Part shown: positions 44,417-51,987 of the stretch, in pieces
How positions within the stretch are numbered: the stretch's first letter is position 1
Layout: the number at the start of each line of letters is the position of its first letter
Assembly (NCBI RefSeq): GCF_009176545.1
Contig: NZ_VTOJ01000001.1
Coordinates: 620,001 to 684,000, forward strand
Reading direction: 5' to 3'
From: Salinigranum salinum
GTDB taxonomy: Archaea > Halobacteriota > Halobacteria > Halobacteriales > Haloferacaceae
DNA length: 64,000 nt
Position numbers and translations under genes: made by a program
The notes under the pieces: generated by a model
What the model was told of the DNA's origin: nothing
The model's database searches: none
What the model saw: the letters and a program-made list of their open reading frames with translations, nothing else

Positions 44417-44758
44417 ATGAACGCGCTGGTCCACTTCGCCGCCGGGCTCGCCGGCGGCCTGTTCGCCCTCCTCCTCCTCGACTGGCATCCCCGCAGGGAG
44501 TTCCTCACGACGTTCGGCAGCGGGTTCTGGGCGCTGATTCCCGACGGCCACTGGGTGTTTCGTGGTCTCGGTTTCGACGGCATCGCGGGTGCGTGGTTCG
44601 CCTTCCACCGGTCGGCGTTCGCGGACCTCTTCTGGTTCCACCGGCTGCTCGACCGGAGCGAGACCGGCGCGCCGAAGGCGGAGATGGCCGTCGCGGTCGC
44701 GGTTCTCCTCGTCGCTGTCGGCATCTACGCTCTGTTGAACGACTGGAACACCGCCTGA
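44417..44758 (+). CDS. Small membrane protein of unknown function
   Basis: A 113-residue protein with a hydrophobic N-terminal helix (LVHFAAGLAGGLFALLLLDW) and a C-terminal helix (EMAVAVAVLLVAVGIYALL). A Trp/Phe/His-rich middle contains FWALIPDGHWVF and FAFHRSAFADLFWFHRLLD. The H-W-H pattern around an otherwise hydrophobic segment resembles metal-dependent membrane hydrolases, but I cannot name a family. Converges on the DCC gene with a 9-base gap. Confidence 0.65.
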   Translation: MNALVHFAAGLAGGLFALLLLDWHPRREFLTTFGSGFWALIPDGHWVFRGLGFDGIAGAWFAFHRSAFADLFWFHRLLDRSETGAPKAEMAVAVAVLLVAVGIYALLNDWNTA

Positions 44759-44767
44759 CGACTCACG

Positions 44768-45343
44768 TCAGGAGTCGTCGACGTCGACCGAGTCGTCGAC
44801 ATCGGCCAGGCTGTCGACGAACCGTGACCGGAGCTCCGGCGTCGGCACCATACACTGGTCCTTGCGGCCGAACCACTGGTACCGATGCTCGGCGACGACG
44901 TCGTACAGCCGGTCGCGGACGCCTCTGGGGACGACCCAGCCGACGCTCGCCAGCCGGTAGACGCCGCCGAGCAGTTCGCAGACGCGGATCGACGCCGCCG
45001 ACCGGGTGTACGCGCGCGTTCCCTCGACGAGGACGACCGTCTCGAGGTCGTCCCGTGGGAGGTCGAGGCGATCGAGCACGGCCCTGCCGACGTCGGACTG
45101 GAGCGAAGCGAACCGGATTCGCCCCCGGGGGTCGTGGTCGACGACGAACTGGACGGCCCCGTTGCAGAGGTTGCAGACGCCGTCGAAGAACAGGACGGGT
45201 CCGTCGTCGAGCACCCTGGCGAGGTCAACCTCGGCCGTCGTCCCCCTCGCTTCCGTCGTCTCGGTCGTCCCACCGTGGCCGTCGCTGCCGTCACCGTCCA
45301 CGTCCGCCCCCTCGCGTCCGTCGCTGACGCCGGTGTCCGTCAC
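44768..45343 (-). CDS. DCC-family thiol-disulfide oxidoreductase-like protein
   Basis: A 191-residue protein with the DCC (DUF393) domain: VLFFDGVCNLCNGAVQFV, with the DGVCxLC dithiol motif, then RIRFASLQSDVGRAVL, and SAASIRVCELLGGVYRL. The last 40 residues are charged. The N-terminal 35 residues are an acidic low-complexity extension. There is no ATG at the correct position. The GTG at 45343 overlaps the TGA of the DUF2071 gene (GTGA), which settles the start and indicates an operon. Confidence 0.85.
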   Translation of the reverse strand: MTDTGVSDGREGADVDGDGSDGHGGTTETTEARGTTAEVDLARVLDDGPVLFFDGVCNLCNGAVQFVVDHDPRGRIRFASLQSDVGRAVLDRLDLPRDDLETVVLVEGTRAYTRSAASIRVCELLGGVYRLASVGWVVPRGVRDRLYDVVAEHRYQWFGRKDQCMVPTPELRSRFVDSLADVDDSVDVDDS

Positions 45344-46068
45344 GCGCGCTCCTCCACGGTCGTCTGCGAGCCCCGACGCGTCCATCGCTCGCTCGCGGAC
45401 GCGTGGACGTCGACGCCGGGGCTGTAGTAGTATGTCGGGTCGTCGCCGGGGTGTGCGAATCCGTTCGCCTCGAACAGCGTGTTCTCCTCCGTGGACACGC
45501 TGGCGGGATACAGCGTCCACGGTTCGTGGCCGACGTTCGCGTAGCGCACCGACCCGTCGGCCGCCTGCGTGTAGAAGCGGTATCGCTCCGTGAGGAACGC
45601 CGCCAGGGGCTTTTCGGTGGACTCGAACGCCGGGCCGTCCGGGCGGTACGTCGCCGCGTAGTTCACGGGGCGCTCGCCCGGATGTAAGCGGTGGCTCTCG
45701 AACCTGACTCCGCCGTCGCCGTCGCCCCGCAACGAGACGCGCGCGTAGTAGTACGGCAGGTGGTGGAAGAGGCGGGCACCGATCACGGACAGCAGGCCCT
45801 GCGCGTCGAGACTGAAGAAGTACACCCCGGGCTCGCCGTCGTGGGTGACGTACGTCCGGAGATTGAGCTCCGGGAGGTCGACTCCGAGCGACGCTGGCAG
45901 CCCGCGCGGGCGGACGTCGACGTTGGTGAACGGGACGACAGAGAGCCACGCGTCGCCGTCGAAGGTGTCTACCGCGAGCGCATCGGGCAGGTGGGCGTCG
46001 ACGACGTCGGGGCCGACGGGGTAGTTGGCGAAGAGGAGATGTCGCCAGCCCATCGAGAGTGAGAGCAT
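45340..46068 (-). CDS. YqjF-like DUF2071 protein
   Basis: A 242-residue soluble protein of the DUF2071 (YqjF) family. Landmarks: MGWRHLLFANYPVGPDVVDAHLP near the N-terminus (shown in part), AWLSVVPFTNVDVRPRGLP, NLRTYVTHDGEPGVYFFSLDA, and the C-terminal YYSPGVDVHASASE. Known members occur near DCC proteins, as here, and the two genes overlap; the shared function is unknown. An internal ATG at 46053 is an alternative start. Confidence 0.82.
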   Translation of the reverse strand: MLSLSMGWRHLLFANYPVGPDVVDAHLPDALAVDTFDGDAWLSVVPFTNVDVRPRGLPASLGVDLPELNLRTYVTHDGEPGVYFFSLDAQGLLSVIGARLFHHLPYYYARVSLRGDGDGGVRFESHRLHPGERPVNYAATYRPDGPAFESTEKPLAAFLTERYRFYTQAADGSVRYANVGHEPWTLYPASVSTEENTLFEANGFAHPGDDPTYYYSPGVDVHASASERWTRRGSQTTVEERA

Positions 46069-46170
46069 ACCCTCTCGTAGGGGCCGTGGGTGGGTGACTG
46101 TTACGACCCGTGAGAGTCGCGTCGAACGACCCGGATCCGAAAGTTATTCGTCTGAAACGGGTGACGGAGG

Positions 46171-46259
46171 GCTCGCCGGGAAGGAACCTTCTCCGTCGCG
46201 CTGGTCTCGCCTCTGTTTGGGTGAACTCTTATCAGCGGTGTCGGCCGTATTCTACTACG
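46171..46259 (+). repeat. Upstream flank of hicBA, copy A
   Basis: Begins GGCTCGCCGGGAAGGAACCT and ends just before the hicB ATG. Same order and largely the same sequence as 47068-47158, including CTTATCAGCGGTGTCGG at the promoter position. Confidence 0.8.
46228..46233 (+). promoter_or_regulatory. Promoter box of hicBA copy A
   Basis: CTTATC, 27-32 bases before the ATG at 46260. The same hexamer at the same spacing precedes copy B (47127-47132), so it is conserved through the duplication. Confidence 0.45.
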
Positions 46260-46532
46260 ATGGCGAGTGCACCCCGCGACCGTGACGAGTCGGAGGGTGT
46301 CGTCTTCGTCCGAGAGGACGACGGAAGCATTACCGCGAAGGATCTCGAAACCGGCTTGGCCCGTGGCGGTGACACCCGAGCGGAGGCGCTCGCGCAACTC
46401 ACCGAGGTTCTCGAACTCCACGAGGGCGGCGGCGAGCCGATCGACGACCCCGACGCCTTCCTCCGGGAGGAGCTCGATATCGATCCGGATGAGCTTGATG
46501 ACGACCGAGAACTCCCAGACTTCTTGCGGTAG
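46260..46532 (+). CDS. hicB: HicB-family antitoxin, copy A
   Basis: A 90-residue protein of the short HicB type: ESEGVVFVREDDGSITAKDLETGLARGGDT (in part) then AEALAQLTEVLELHEGGGEP, the partial RNase-H-like fold that covers the HicA active site. An acidic C-terminus ends DRELPDFLR. No DNA-binding tail is obvious. The hicA start follows after three bases, giving the reversed-order (hicB first) arrangement common in archaea. Nearly the same protein is encoded at 47159. Since its partner toxin is frameshifted, this antitoxin may be orphaned or may act on the second toxin. Confidence 0.88.
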   Translation: MASAPRDRDESEGVVFVREDDGSITAKDLETGLARGGDTRAEALAQLTEVLELHEGGGEPIDDPDAFLREELDIDPDELDDDRELPDFLR

Positions 46533-46535
46533 CCG

Positions 46536-46780
46536 ATGGTCCGGACGACGTTCTCCGGCCGTGAGATAATCGCCGTCTTGCGAAGCTTCGGGTACGCCCC
46601 CGTCTCTCGGAGTGGCAGTCACGTCCGATTGCGGTACGAACATCCCGAGACGGTGAAGTTCGGAACGTCGACGTGCCGATGCACACCGACGTGCAGATCA
46701 GGACACTGCGGTCGATCGCCGACCAGTGCGGTGCCGAGGACTTCCACGAGTGGTGCCGCTGGATCGACGGCCACGCCTGA
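46536..46780 (+). pseudogene. hicA: HicA-family mRNA interferase, copy A, disrupted by a single-base deletion
   Basis: Reads MVRTTFSGREIIAVLRSFGYAPV..., then SGSHVRLRYEHPET as an intact HicA dsRBD-like fold with its catalytic His. After the ACG at about 46650, one G is missing compared with copy B (ACGGTGAAG here, ACGGGCGAG there). Restoring it gives RNVDVPMHTDVQIRTLRSI, then ADQCGAEDFHEWCRWIDGHA and a TGA at 46778-46780, closely matching copy B. As it stands, the frame runs on into unrelated Cys/Thr-rich residues to 46823. It could be a real lesion or a sequencing error, but there is no homopolymer longer than two to three bases. Confidence 0.85.
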
Positions 46781-46839
46781 TTGGTGTGGTAGAGACTCGT
46801 CGTCGGTTACTCTCCGATTATAACAGCTCGGAGCTGAAC

Positions 46840-46927
46840 GGACTCGCCGGGAGTCCCACGAGCGAAGCGAGCGGGACGTCGGCGAGGGAATGAGTCGAGC
46901 GAAACGAGACGAATGGACTCGCCGGGA
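46840..46927. repeat. 88-base downstream flank repeat, copy A
   Basis: Starts and ends with GGACTCGCCGGGA and contains GAGCGAAGCGAGCGGGAC and GGCGAGGGAATGAGTCGAGC. The same 88-base block is at 47683-47770, differing at only a few positions. The terminal 13-mer occurs four further times between 46,171 and 47,770 (one with a one-base change). Confidence 0.85.
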
Positions 46928-46940
46928 TTTGAACCGGAAC
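46915..46940 (-). other. tRNA 3'-end-like fragment
   Basis: On the minus strand this reads GGTTCAAATCCCGGCGAGTCC, the T-loop (GGTTCAAATC), T-stem and acceptor 3' strand of a tRNA. No D-arm or anticodon arm is found upstream. Such fragments are left where integrases recombine in tRNA genes. Confidence 0.5.
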
Positions 46941-46978
46941 CAGACGTGCTCGCTCACTCCGTTCGCTGCGCGCGACTG

Positions 46979-47003
46979 GCAGGGCTCAAATCCCACCTCG
47001 GAC
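46979..47003 (+). other. Second tRNA 3'-end-like fragment, opposite orientation
   Basis: On the plus strand, AGGGCTCAAATCCCACCTCGG followed by ACA resembles a T-arm and acceptor end of a different tRNA. It forms an imperfect inverted repeat with the fragment at 46915-46940 (GGGATTTGAACC against GGCTCAAATCCC). No complete tRNA is present here. The rest of the 46,928-47,067 gap holds GC-rich repeats such as CGCTTCGCTCG. Confidence 0.45.
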
Positions 47004-47067
47004 ATGCAGAATCTCAGTCGACGAACGCGACTCGCTTCGCTCGTCGGTTGCGTCGACAGAGAATCAT

Positions 47068-47158
47068 GGACTCGCCGGGAAGGAACCTTCTCTGTCGCGT
47101 TGGTGTCAATTCGGCCGGGGCGAACCCTTATCAGCGGTGTCGGTCGTAGTGTGGGACA
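47068..47158 (+). repeat. Upstream flank of hicBA, copy B
   Basis: Begins GGACTCGCCGGGAAGGAACC and aligns along its whole length with 46171-46259, including the promoter-position CTTATCAGCGGTGTCGG. It shows that the duplication included the regulatory region. Confidence 0.8.
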
Positions 47159-47419
47159 ATGGCGAGCGCAACCCGCGATCGAGACGAGTCCGAAGGCGTC
47201 GTCTTCATCCACGAAGAAGACGGTAGCATCACGGCCAAGGACATCGAAACCGGCGTCGCGTCGTTCGGCGACACCAAGTCCGAAGCGCTCAGAATGCTCG
47301 CCGAGGCGCTCGAACTCCACGAGGGCGGCGGTGAACCCGTCACCGACGATGATCTCCGCGAGTGGGGACTCGACCCCGACGACTTCGACACGAAGGAACT
47401 CCCCGAGTTCATGCAGTAA
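47159..47419 (+). CDS. hicB: HicB-family antitoxin, copy B
   Basis: An 86-residue paralogue of copy A: the same MASAxRDRDESEGVVF start, GSITAKDIETGVASFGDT, and EALELHEGGGEP, with a slightly shorter acidic tail ending TKELPEFMQ. The start is ATG 47159 with CTTATC 27-32 bases upstream. It is followed after three bases by an intact hicA, so this pair should be a functional toxin-antitoxin module. Confidence 0.88.
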   Translation: MASATRDRDESEGVVFIHEEDGSITAKDIETGVASFGDTKSEALRMLAEALELHEGGGEPVTDDDLREWGLDPDDFDTKELPEFMQ

Positions 47420-47422
47420 CGC

Positions 47423-47674
47423 ATGGTCCGGACGTCTTTTTCTGGGCAAGAGATCGCATCCGTCCTGACCTCCCACGGGTACCATCCTGTCGACCGCACT
47501 GGGAGTCACCTGAAACTTCGATACGAACACCCCGACACGGGCGAGGTTCGGGTGGTCACCGTTCCGATGAAGTCTGCAGATCGGATTCCGACCGGGACGC
47601 TGCAGTCGATCGCCGCCCAGTGCGGGGCGAAAGACTTCCATGCGTGGTGTCAGTGGATCGACGAGAACCGCTAA
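47423..47674 (+). CDS. hicA: HicA-family mRNA interferase toxin, copy B
   Basis: An 83-residue intact HicA: FSGQEIASVLTSHGYHPVDR, then TGSHLKLRYEHPDTG with the catalytic His in GSH, strand VRVVTVPMKSADRIPTGTL, and a C-terminal helix ending AWCQWIDENR. HicA toxins cleave mRNA in the ribosome-dependent or independent state, blocked by HicB. The gene lies directly behind hicB copy B. Ending of the unit is marked by the repeat at 47683-47770. Confidence 0.88.
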   Translation: MVRTSFSGQEIASVLTSHGYHPVDRTGSHLKLRYEHPDTGEVRVVTVPMKSADRIPTGTLQSIAAQCGAKDFHAWCQWIDENR

Positions 47675-47682
47675 TAGGTAGA

Positions 47683-47770
47683 GGACTCGCCGGGAGTGCC
47701 GCGAGCGAAGCGAGTGGCATGTCGGCGAGGGAATGAGTCGAGCGAAGCGAGACGAATGGACTCGCCGGGA
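47683..47770. repeat. 88-base downstream flank repeat, copy B
   Basis: Second copy of the block at 46840-46927, again bounded by GGACTCGCCGGGA at both ends. It is followed by about 100 bases without features before the integrase. Confidence 0.85.
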
Positions 47771-47874
47771 ATCCGTCAGGCTCTCTGACGGGGCTAGGTA
47801 AATCGAGTCACCGTTGATTGATTTTGGTTCTCGACGTGGGTCGCGGCTCACTCGGGTTGCACAGACACAGAGTC

Positions 47875-48885
47875 ATGGCACTCGAACCACTCGATCCAGA
47901 AACGGCAGTGGAACTGTACCTCGAAGACCGCAGGAGTGAACTCGCAGCCTCGACCCAGTACGCGCACTCGTCCCGTCTCGGTCATCTTATACGATGGTGC
48001 GATGGGCAAGGTATTGAGAATATAAACGAGCTGACGGGACGAACATTACACAGATATCGGTTGTGGCGTCGTTCAGACGGTAACCTCGCACCATCGACCG
48101 AAAAAACGCAAATGGATACACTGAGAGTGTTCATCAGATGGTGCGCAACTATCGACGCCGTTCCAGCAGACCTATGGTCAAAAGTTGTCTCTCCAAGTTT
48201 ATCTGAAAGTGAAAGATCTCGAGATGTGATGTTGGATTCGGAGGTTGCTGAAAGAATTCTAGAGTACCTCTCGACATATGAGTACGCATCCGAACGGCAC
48301 GTCTGTTTCCGTCTTATGTGGTATGCCTTGCTTCGGAGGGGAGCTGTTCACGCACTAGACCTGGGAGATTATGACTCCAAAGATATGTCGCTGGACGTCC
48401 GACATCGTCCAGAAACAGGCACTCCTATTAAAAACAAATACAACGGAGAACGGTTCATCGCACTTTCAGCTGATACGTGCTCAGTACTGGATGGGTGGAT
48501 AGAAGACCGAAGGCTTGATAATGCTGATGAGTACGGGCGGAATCCGCTACTTTCCACTACACAGGGGCGAGCACATCTCACCACAATTCAGAGCTATGTT
48601 TACTCAGTAACTCGGCCCTGTCTGTTCACTGACTGCCCACACGGTTGGGATATTTCCACGTGTGATGCTGCAACCGATCGAACCGAGGCATTTGCTTGCC
48701 CTTCCTCGGTTTCACCACATGCCATCCGGCGAGGTGCGATCACACACTGGTTGAACTCCGATGTTCCTGAACCAGTCGTGAGTGCGCGTGCGAACGTATC
48801 GTCAGCAGTGTTAGATGAGCACTACGACCGGCGGACAGAGCGTGAGAAGATGGAGCAACGACGGAGGTATCTCAATAACGTCTAA
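47875..48885 (+). CDS. Tyrosine recombinase / integrase
   Basis: A 336-residue phage-integrase-family protein. The N-terminal SAM-like core-binding domain covers about residues 5-115 (STQYAHSSRLGHLIRWCDGQ). The catalytic domain has the first Arg in YALLRRGAVHALDLGDYD, the HxxR box in SPHAIRRGAITHWL, and the nucleophilic Tyr in LDEHYDRRTEREK. Between them is a Cys/His cluster CLFTDCPHGWDISTC followed by FACP, a likely zinc knuckle shared with the integrase at 57477. The start is ATG 47875. Its location next to tRNA-like fragments suggests it integrated this island. Confidence 0.88.
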   Translation: MALEPLDPETAVELYLEDRRSELAASTQYAHSSRLGHLIRWCDGQGIENINELTGRTLHRYRLWRRSDGNLAPSTEKTQMDTLRVFIRWCATIDAVPADLWSKVVSPSLSESERSRDVMLDSEVAERILEYLSTYEYASERHVCFRLMWYALLRRGAVHALDLGDYDSKDMSLDVRHRPETGTPIKNKYNGERFIALSADTCSVLDGWIEDRRLDNADEYGRNPLLSTTQGRAHLTTIQSYVYSVTRPCLFTDCPHGWDISTCDAATDRTEAFACPSSVSPHAIRRGAITHWLNSDVPEPVVSARANVSSAVLDEHYDRRTEREKMEQRRRYLNNV

Positions 48886-48945
48886 ATGTAAACCTGCATC
48901 ATCCGGATCTATCACATTACGAACTTCAGCGACGTATCGAACCCC

Positions 48946-49804
48946 TCAGACGTCGTCAGTAACGTACGTTGTTGCATAGTCTAACTTCCGTCCGATACGA
49001 ACGAATCCCCATGCCTCGTTCTCTTTGAGAAACTCTAACCCGGATTCTTGAGTAGAAAATGCACCGACAACGGTGTCATCACTGCCGGTGATTTCTGAGC
49101 GCTGAATAGTACCTTCGAGATGATTTACTTCGAGAGAGCCCTCCTCTTCAGCGAGTGGATCAGCATCAATCGAGGTGTCAATATCCACACCACGTGATTC
49201 AGCAGTTGACTCACCAATGTACTGACGACGCTCTTGCAGGGCATCACGAAGGTCTTGGACGAACTGCAGACCCTGTTCTTCAGTATCGACCGGAACATTG
49301 CCCAGTTCGGTTTTTACGAGATCCCTCACTTGGTTTGCGAGTTGCTCACTGTTTGCATCAAGGCACTGCATTCCCCGTTTGCTTGCGCAATCTGTGAGGC
49401 CACCTTGTCTGCACGTCCCGATTGAATCGCGTCATTCGAGAGTATTTTTAACAGTTCGGGTTCGTTTTATAGGTCGTCAAGTCCGAAGGTCGCTAGAGAG
49501 ATCTCTTCACCATTTTCATCGAGTCCGCTCTTACTGAGAACCTCGAATTCCTTCCCGTTAGTGAGGATTCCCCAGTCGACTTGCAGAACTTGGCGCATAT
49601 AGCTGCGAAGTTGGGTCAGGTCTTTTTTGTGAGATCAGATTGAGCGGGTTTCGCTTCGATGAGTAGAACAGGAATGTCCCCGACTATCAGTGCATAGTCG
49701 ACTTTTACAGAGCTATCCAGAGGTTTGCTTCTTGAGACTTCGCGAAGAGCCAGTGAAGTACCCAAATGATACCAATCAAGGGCAGCAAAACAACGACATT
49801 GTAC
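48946..49804 (-). pseudogene. Decayed HsdR-N-terminal-domain protein gene
   Basis: On the minus strand, the N-terminal part reads ALREVSRSKPLDSSVKVDYAL then IVGDIPVLLIEAKPAQSDL, the VDY...IEaK core of the type I restriction HSDR_N nuclease fold. A frameshift at the A6 run (49623-49628) is needed to continue into LTQLRSYMRQVLQVDWGILTNGKEF. A TAA at 49467-49469 interrupts the frame before NEPELLKILSNDAIQSGRAD. A further frameshift near 49,370 leads to a 141-residue C-terminal frame (LDANSEQLANQVRDLVKTEL...). Three lesions and no intact 5' end: clearly dead. Intact relatives are stand-alone proteins, not full HsdR, to my recollection. Confidence 0.75.
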
Positions 49805-50253
49805 TTACCAAGATGGACTAAGATGGACCGATATGAGGAGAAAATTTAATCGACTGCGTGAACGCATCTATGACAGCATAGAATTGGTACACCGCGTCTG
49901 CACGACACACGTGATGGACTGGCGGGCACGTGCGGCGGAAAGGGGAATCAGGAGTGGATGATTCAATAAGTTGCCTGAAGAGTGCTCAGGAGGCGTTGTG
50001 TCCGATTCGCTCCTATGAAGCGAGGCGAGTGGGAGCGTTATCCAGATTACTCTTGTCTTGACTTGAATGGCCTAAGCTAAAAATGATGCGTCCATCGAGA
50101 CAAAATGATATCTTCAACGAGGTCGCCTGGATGTCGTAGGAGTCACAAGTATTGTTTCTCATACGACCTATATGTTTATATTACCAACAAATAAAGTATC
50201 ACATTTGATTTCCAGTGTGGTAGCTACATATACAAGAAATATTTCGATATAGT
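49805..50253. other. AT-rich non-coding stretch
   Basis: I see no convincing gene or RNA. It lies between the 5' ruin of the HsdR-N-like gene and the GH5 gene and carries the promoter of the latter near its right end. Confidence 0.5.
50172..50182 (+). promoter_or_regulatory. Probable TATA region of the GH5 gene
   Basis: ATGTTTATATT lies 72-82 bases before the ATG at 50254, the strongest TATA-like match in the gap. It would give a leader of about 50 bases. AT-rich surroundings make it uncertain. Confidence 0.35.
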
Positions 50254-51957
50254 ATGGTAAAGCATAGACTTGGTGAGATTGGCAGGAGAGGCTTTGTCCT
50301 TTCCATCATCGGTTCGGCATCAGTTCCGCTGCTTAGTGCAGATTCAGAAGCTGAAAATACATCAGAACGTCATATCTTTATTAATGGGACTGAAGATAAC
50401 GAGAGAGCAGACTTTGAATTCACTGTCTCTGGAGAAGTCCGAGAAGGGTGGAGCGGAGATGCCGATGGTGAAATTAATGATAATAGTGCAACTGGGACAG
50501 TTTGGGGATCTTGGGAGGTGGACTATTTTATCACTGGCGAACTTACATCGTTCAGTTCAACCGGCGATGTCATTGTTTATTCAGTTCAGGAAGGCCAAAC
50601 CCCTACTCAGCTGTACCCAAGAGATCATCATATCTTTATAAAGGGTCTTGATCAAAAAACTCAATATGAATTTACTGTAACCGGAATTTTGGAATCAGGC
50701 TGGTCAAACGAAGGGGATGATGTCACGGAGGGAAAACGCGCGTCAGGTATCGTTTGGAGTCAAAAATATGACGATTACTTTTATTCTGGAGAGATTGAAG
50801 ACATCACGATCAATGGTGATGCAGAGATAATTATAGATGGAAAAACAGTTGATCCAAGCAGCATGAAAGGGAACGATACCCAAAATTTCGTTGAAACCTT
50901 TCAAAATCAGTTTCAGCTTAATACTGATCCGTTCTACGCAACTGGAACTAACAGTTTCTGGTGTTCGTATCAATATTGGGACAAGTCGGCGATTGACGAT
51001 ACAATCAAGGAGTTGAAGAAACTTGATCTAAATACACTTCGAGTATGGGGTTTTGGGAATGGTTCATCGCATCTCTTTCAGCCAGAGGCAGGAAAATATA
51101 ACGAAGACGCATTCCAGAGACTTGATTATTTAATTAAAAAGGCAAAAGAAAATAATATCCGACTCATAATTGCGTTAGGGAATTATTGGTCAGACTTCGG
51201 TGGTATTGACGAATATGTAAATTGGTCAGACACGGCATCAGATAGGACTGATTTCTATGAAGATGATCAATGTCAGTCAATGTATCAAGATTATATTGAA
51301 TATGTACTAACACGTGAAAACACACTCACTGGAACGGAATTCAGAAACGAGCCTAGCATAATGATGTGGGAATTGCTGAACGAACCACGCAACCCAGCGG
51401 CACCAGATGGTGACGGTAGTGTCCTTCATAATTGGGCACATGACACTGCATCATATATCAAAAAGATTGATTCCAATCACTTGATCTCAACCGGTGCAGA
51501 AGGATTTATTCTCGGTGCGACAACTGAATACGACGAAATTGGGTGGTGGATGAACACTCAGGGATACGATTTCATCCAATTACACGATAGCAAATATATT
51601 GATGCCTGCTCAATCCACCTTTACCCAGATCACTGGCGAATATCCAATGAAGCCGCGATTCAGTTTATGAAAGACCGAGCTCAGGATGCAAATCAGGTTC
51701 TTGAGAAACCGATTTACATGGGAGAATTCGGCAAGAGTGTAATAAGGGGTGAAGAGAATTCTGAGGATCAAATGGCCACTAGAAACGACAGATATGATGA
51801 GTGGTATAGTGTTATGCAGCGTCATGGGTTTGATGGAGTGAACTTCTGGCAACTCGTCCCTGACCAATATCTTAATGATGCCGACCAATTTTCTGTGGTT
51901 CTCCCAGATGATCAACAAACTGGCGAAGTCATACAGAACGGTGTCTCCAAATTCTAA
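50254..51957 (+). CDS. Tat-exported GH5 family glycanase (beta-mannanase/cellulase-like)
   Basis: A 567-residue secreted glycosidase. Residues 5-30 form a Tat-type signal with RRGFVLSIIG. Two tandem beta modules of about 75 residues follow (40-117 and 125-200), sharing the pattern HIFI.G....YEFTVTG.L..GW....A.G.VW....D.YF..GE; such modules occur in other haloarchaeal exported glycosidases. Residues 220-567 are a GH5 TIM barrel. The acid/base Glu is E377 in WELLNEP and the nucleophile is E491 in YMGEFG, as in GH5 mannanases; NTLRVWGFGNG and SIHLYPDHW also fit. It cleaves a beta-linked glycan outside the cell. It stands by the polymer synthase at 53822, which may make its substrate. Confidence 0.85.
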   Translation: MVKHRLGEIGRRGFVLSIIGSASVPLLSADSEAENTSERHIFINGTEDNERADFEFTVSGEVREGWSGDADGEINDNSATGTVWGSWEVDYFITGELTSFSSTGDVIVYSVQEGQTPTQLYPRDHHIFIKGLDQKTQYEFTVTGILESGWSNEGDDVTEGKRASGIVWSQKYDDYFYSGEIEDITINGDAEIIIDGKTVDPSSMKGNDTQNFVETFQNQFQLNTDPFYATGTNSFWCSYQYWDKSAIDDTIKELKKLDLNTLRVWGFGNGSSHLFQPEAGKYNEDAFQRLDYLIKKAKENNIRLIIALGNYWSDFGGIDEYVNWSDTASDRTDFYEDDQCQSMYQDYIEYVLTRENTLTGTEFRNEPSIMMWELLNEPRNPAAPDGDGSVLHNWAHDTASYIKKIDSNHLISTGAEGFILGATTEYDEIGWWMNTQGYDFIQLHDSKYIDACSIHLYPDHWRISNEAAIQFMKDRAQDANQVLEKPIYMGEFGKSVIRGEENSEDQMATRNDRYDEWYSVMQRHGFDGVNFWQLVPDQYLNDADQFSVVLPDDQQTGEVIQNGVSKF

Positions 51958-51987
51958 GGAGAGCTAGCTACAGTTATATAAAAAGAC

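Noticed and set aside
46915..47003. Complete tRNA gene
   Set aside because: Only T-arm and acceptor 3' parts are found on each strand; there is no anticodon stem-loop or matching 5' acceptor strand.
46840..47770. CRISPR array, considered because of six copies of a 13-mer
   Set aside because: Spacings are irregular (72 to about 670 bases), the repeats flank genes, and no cas genes are near.
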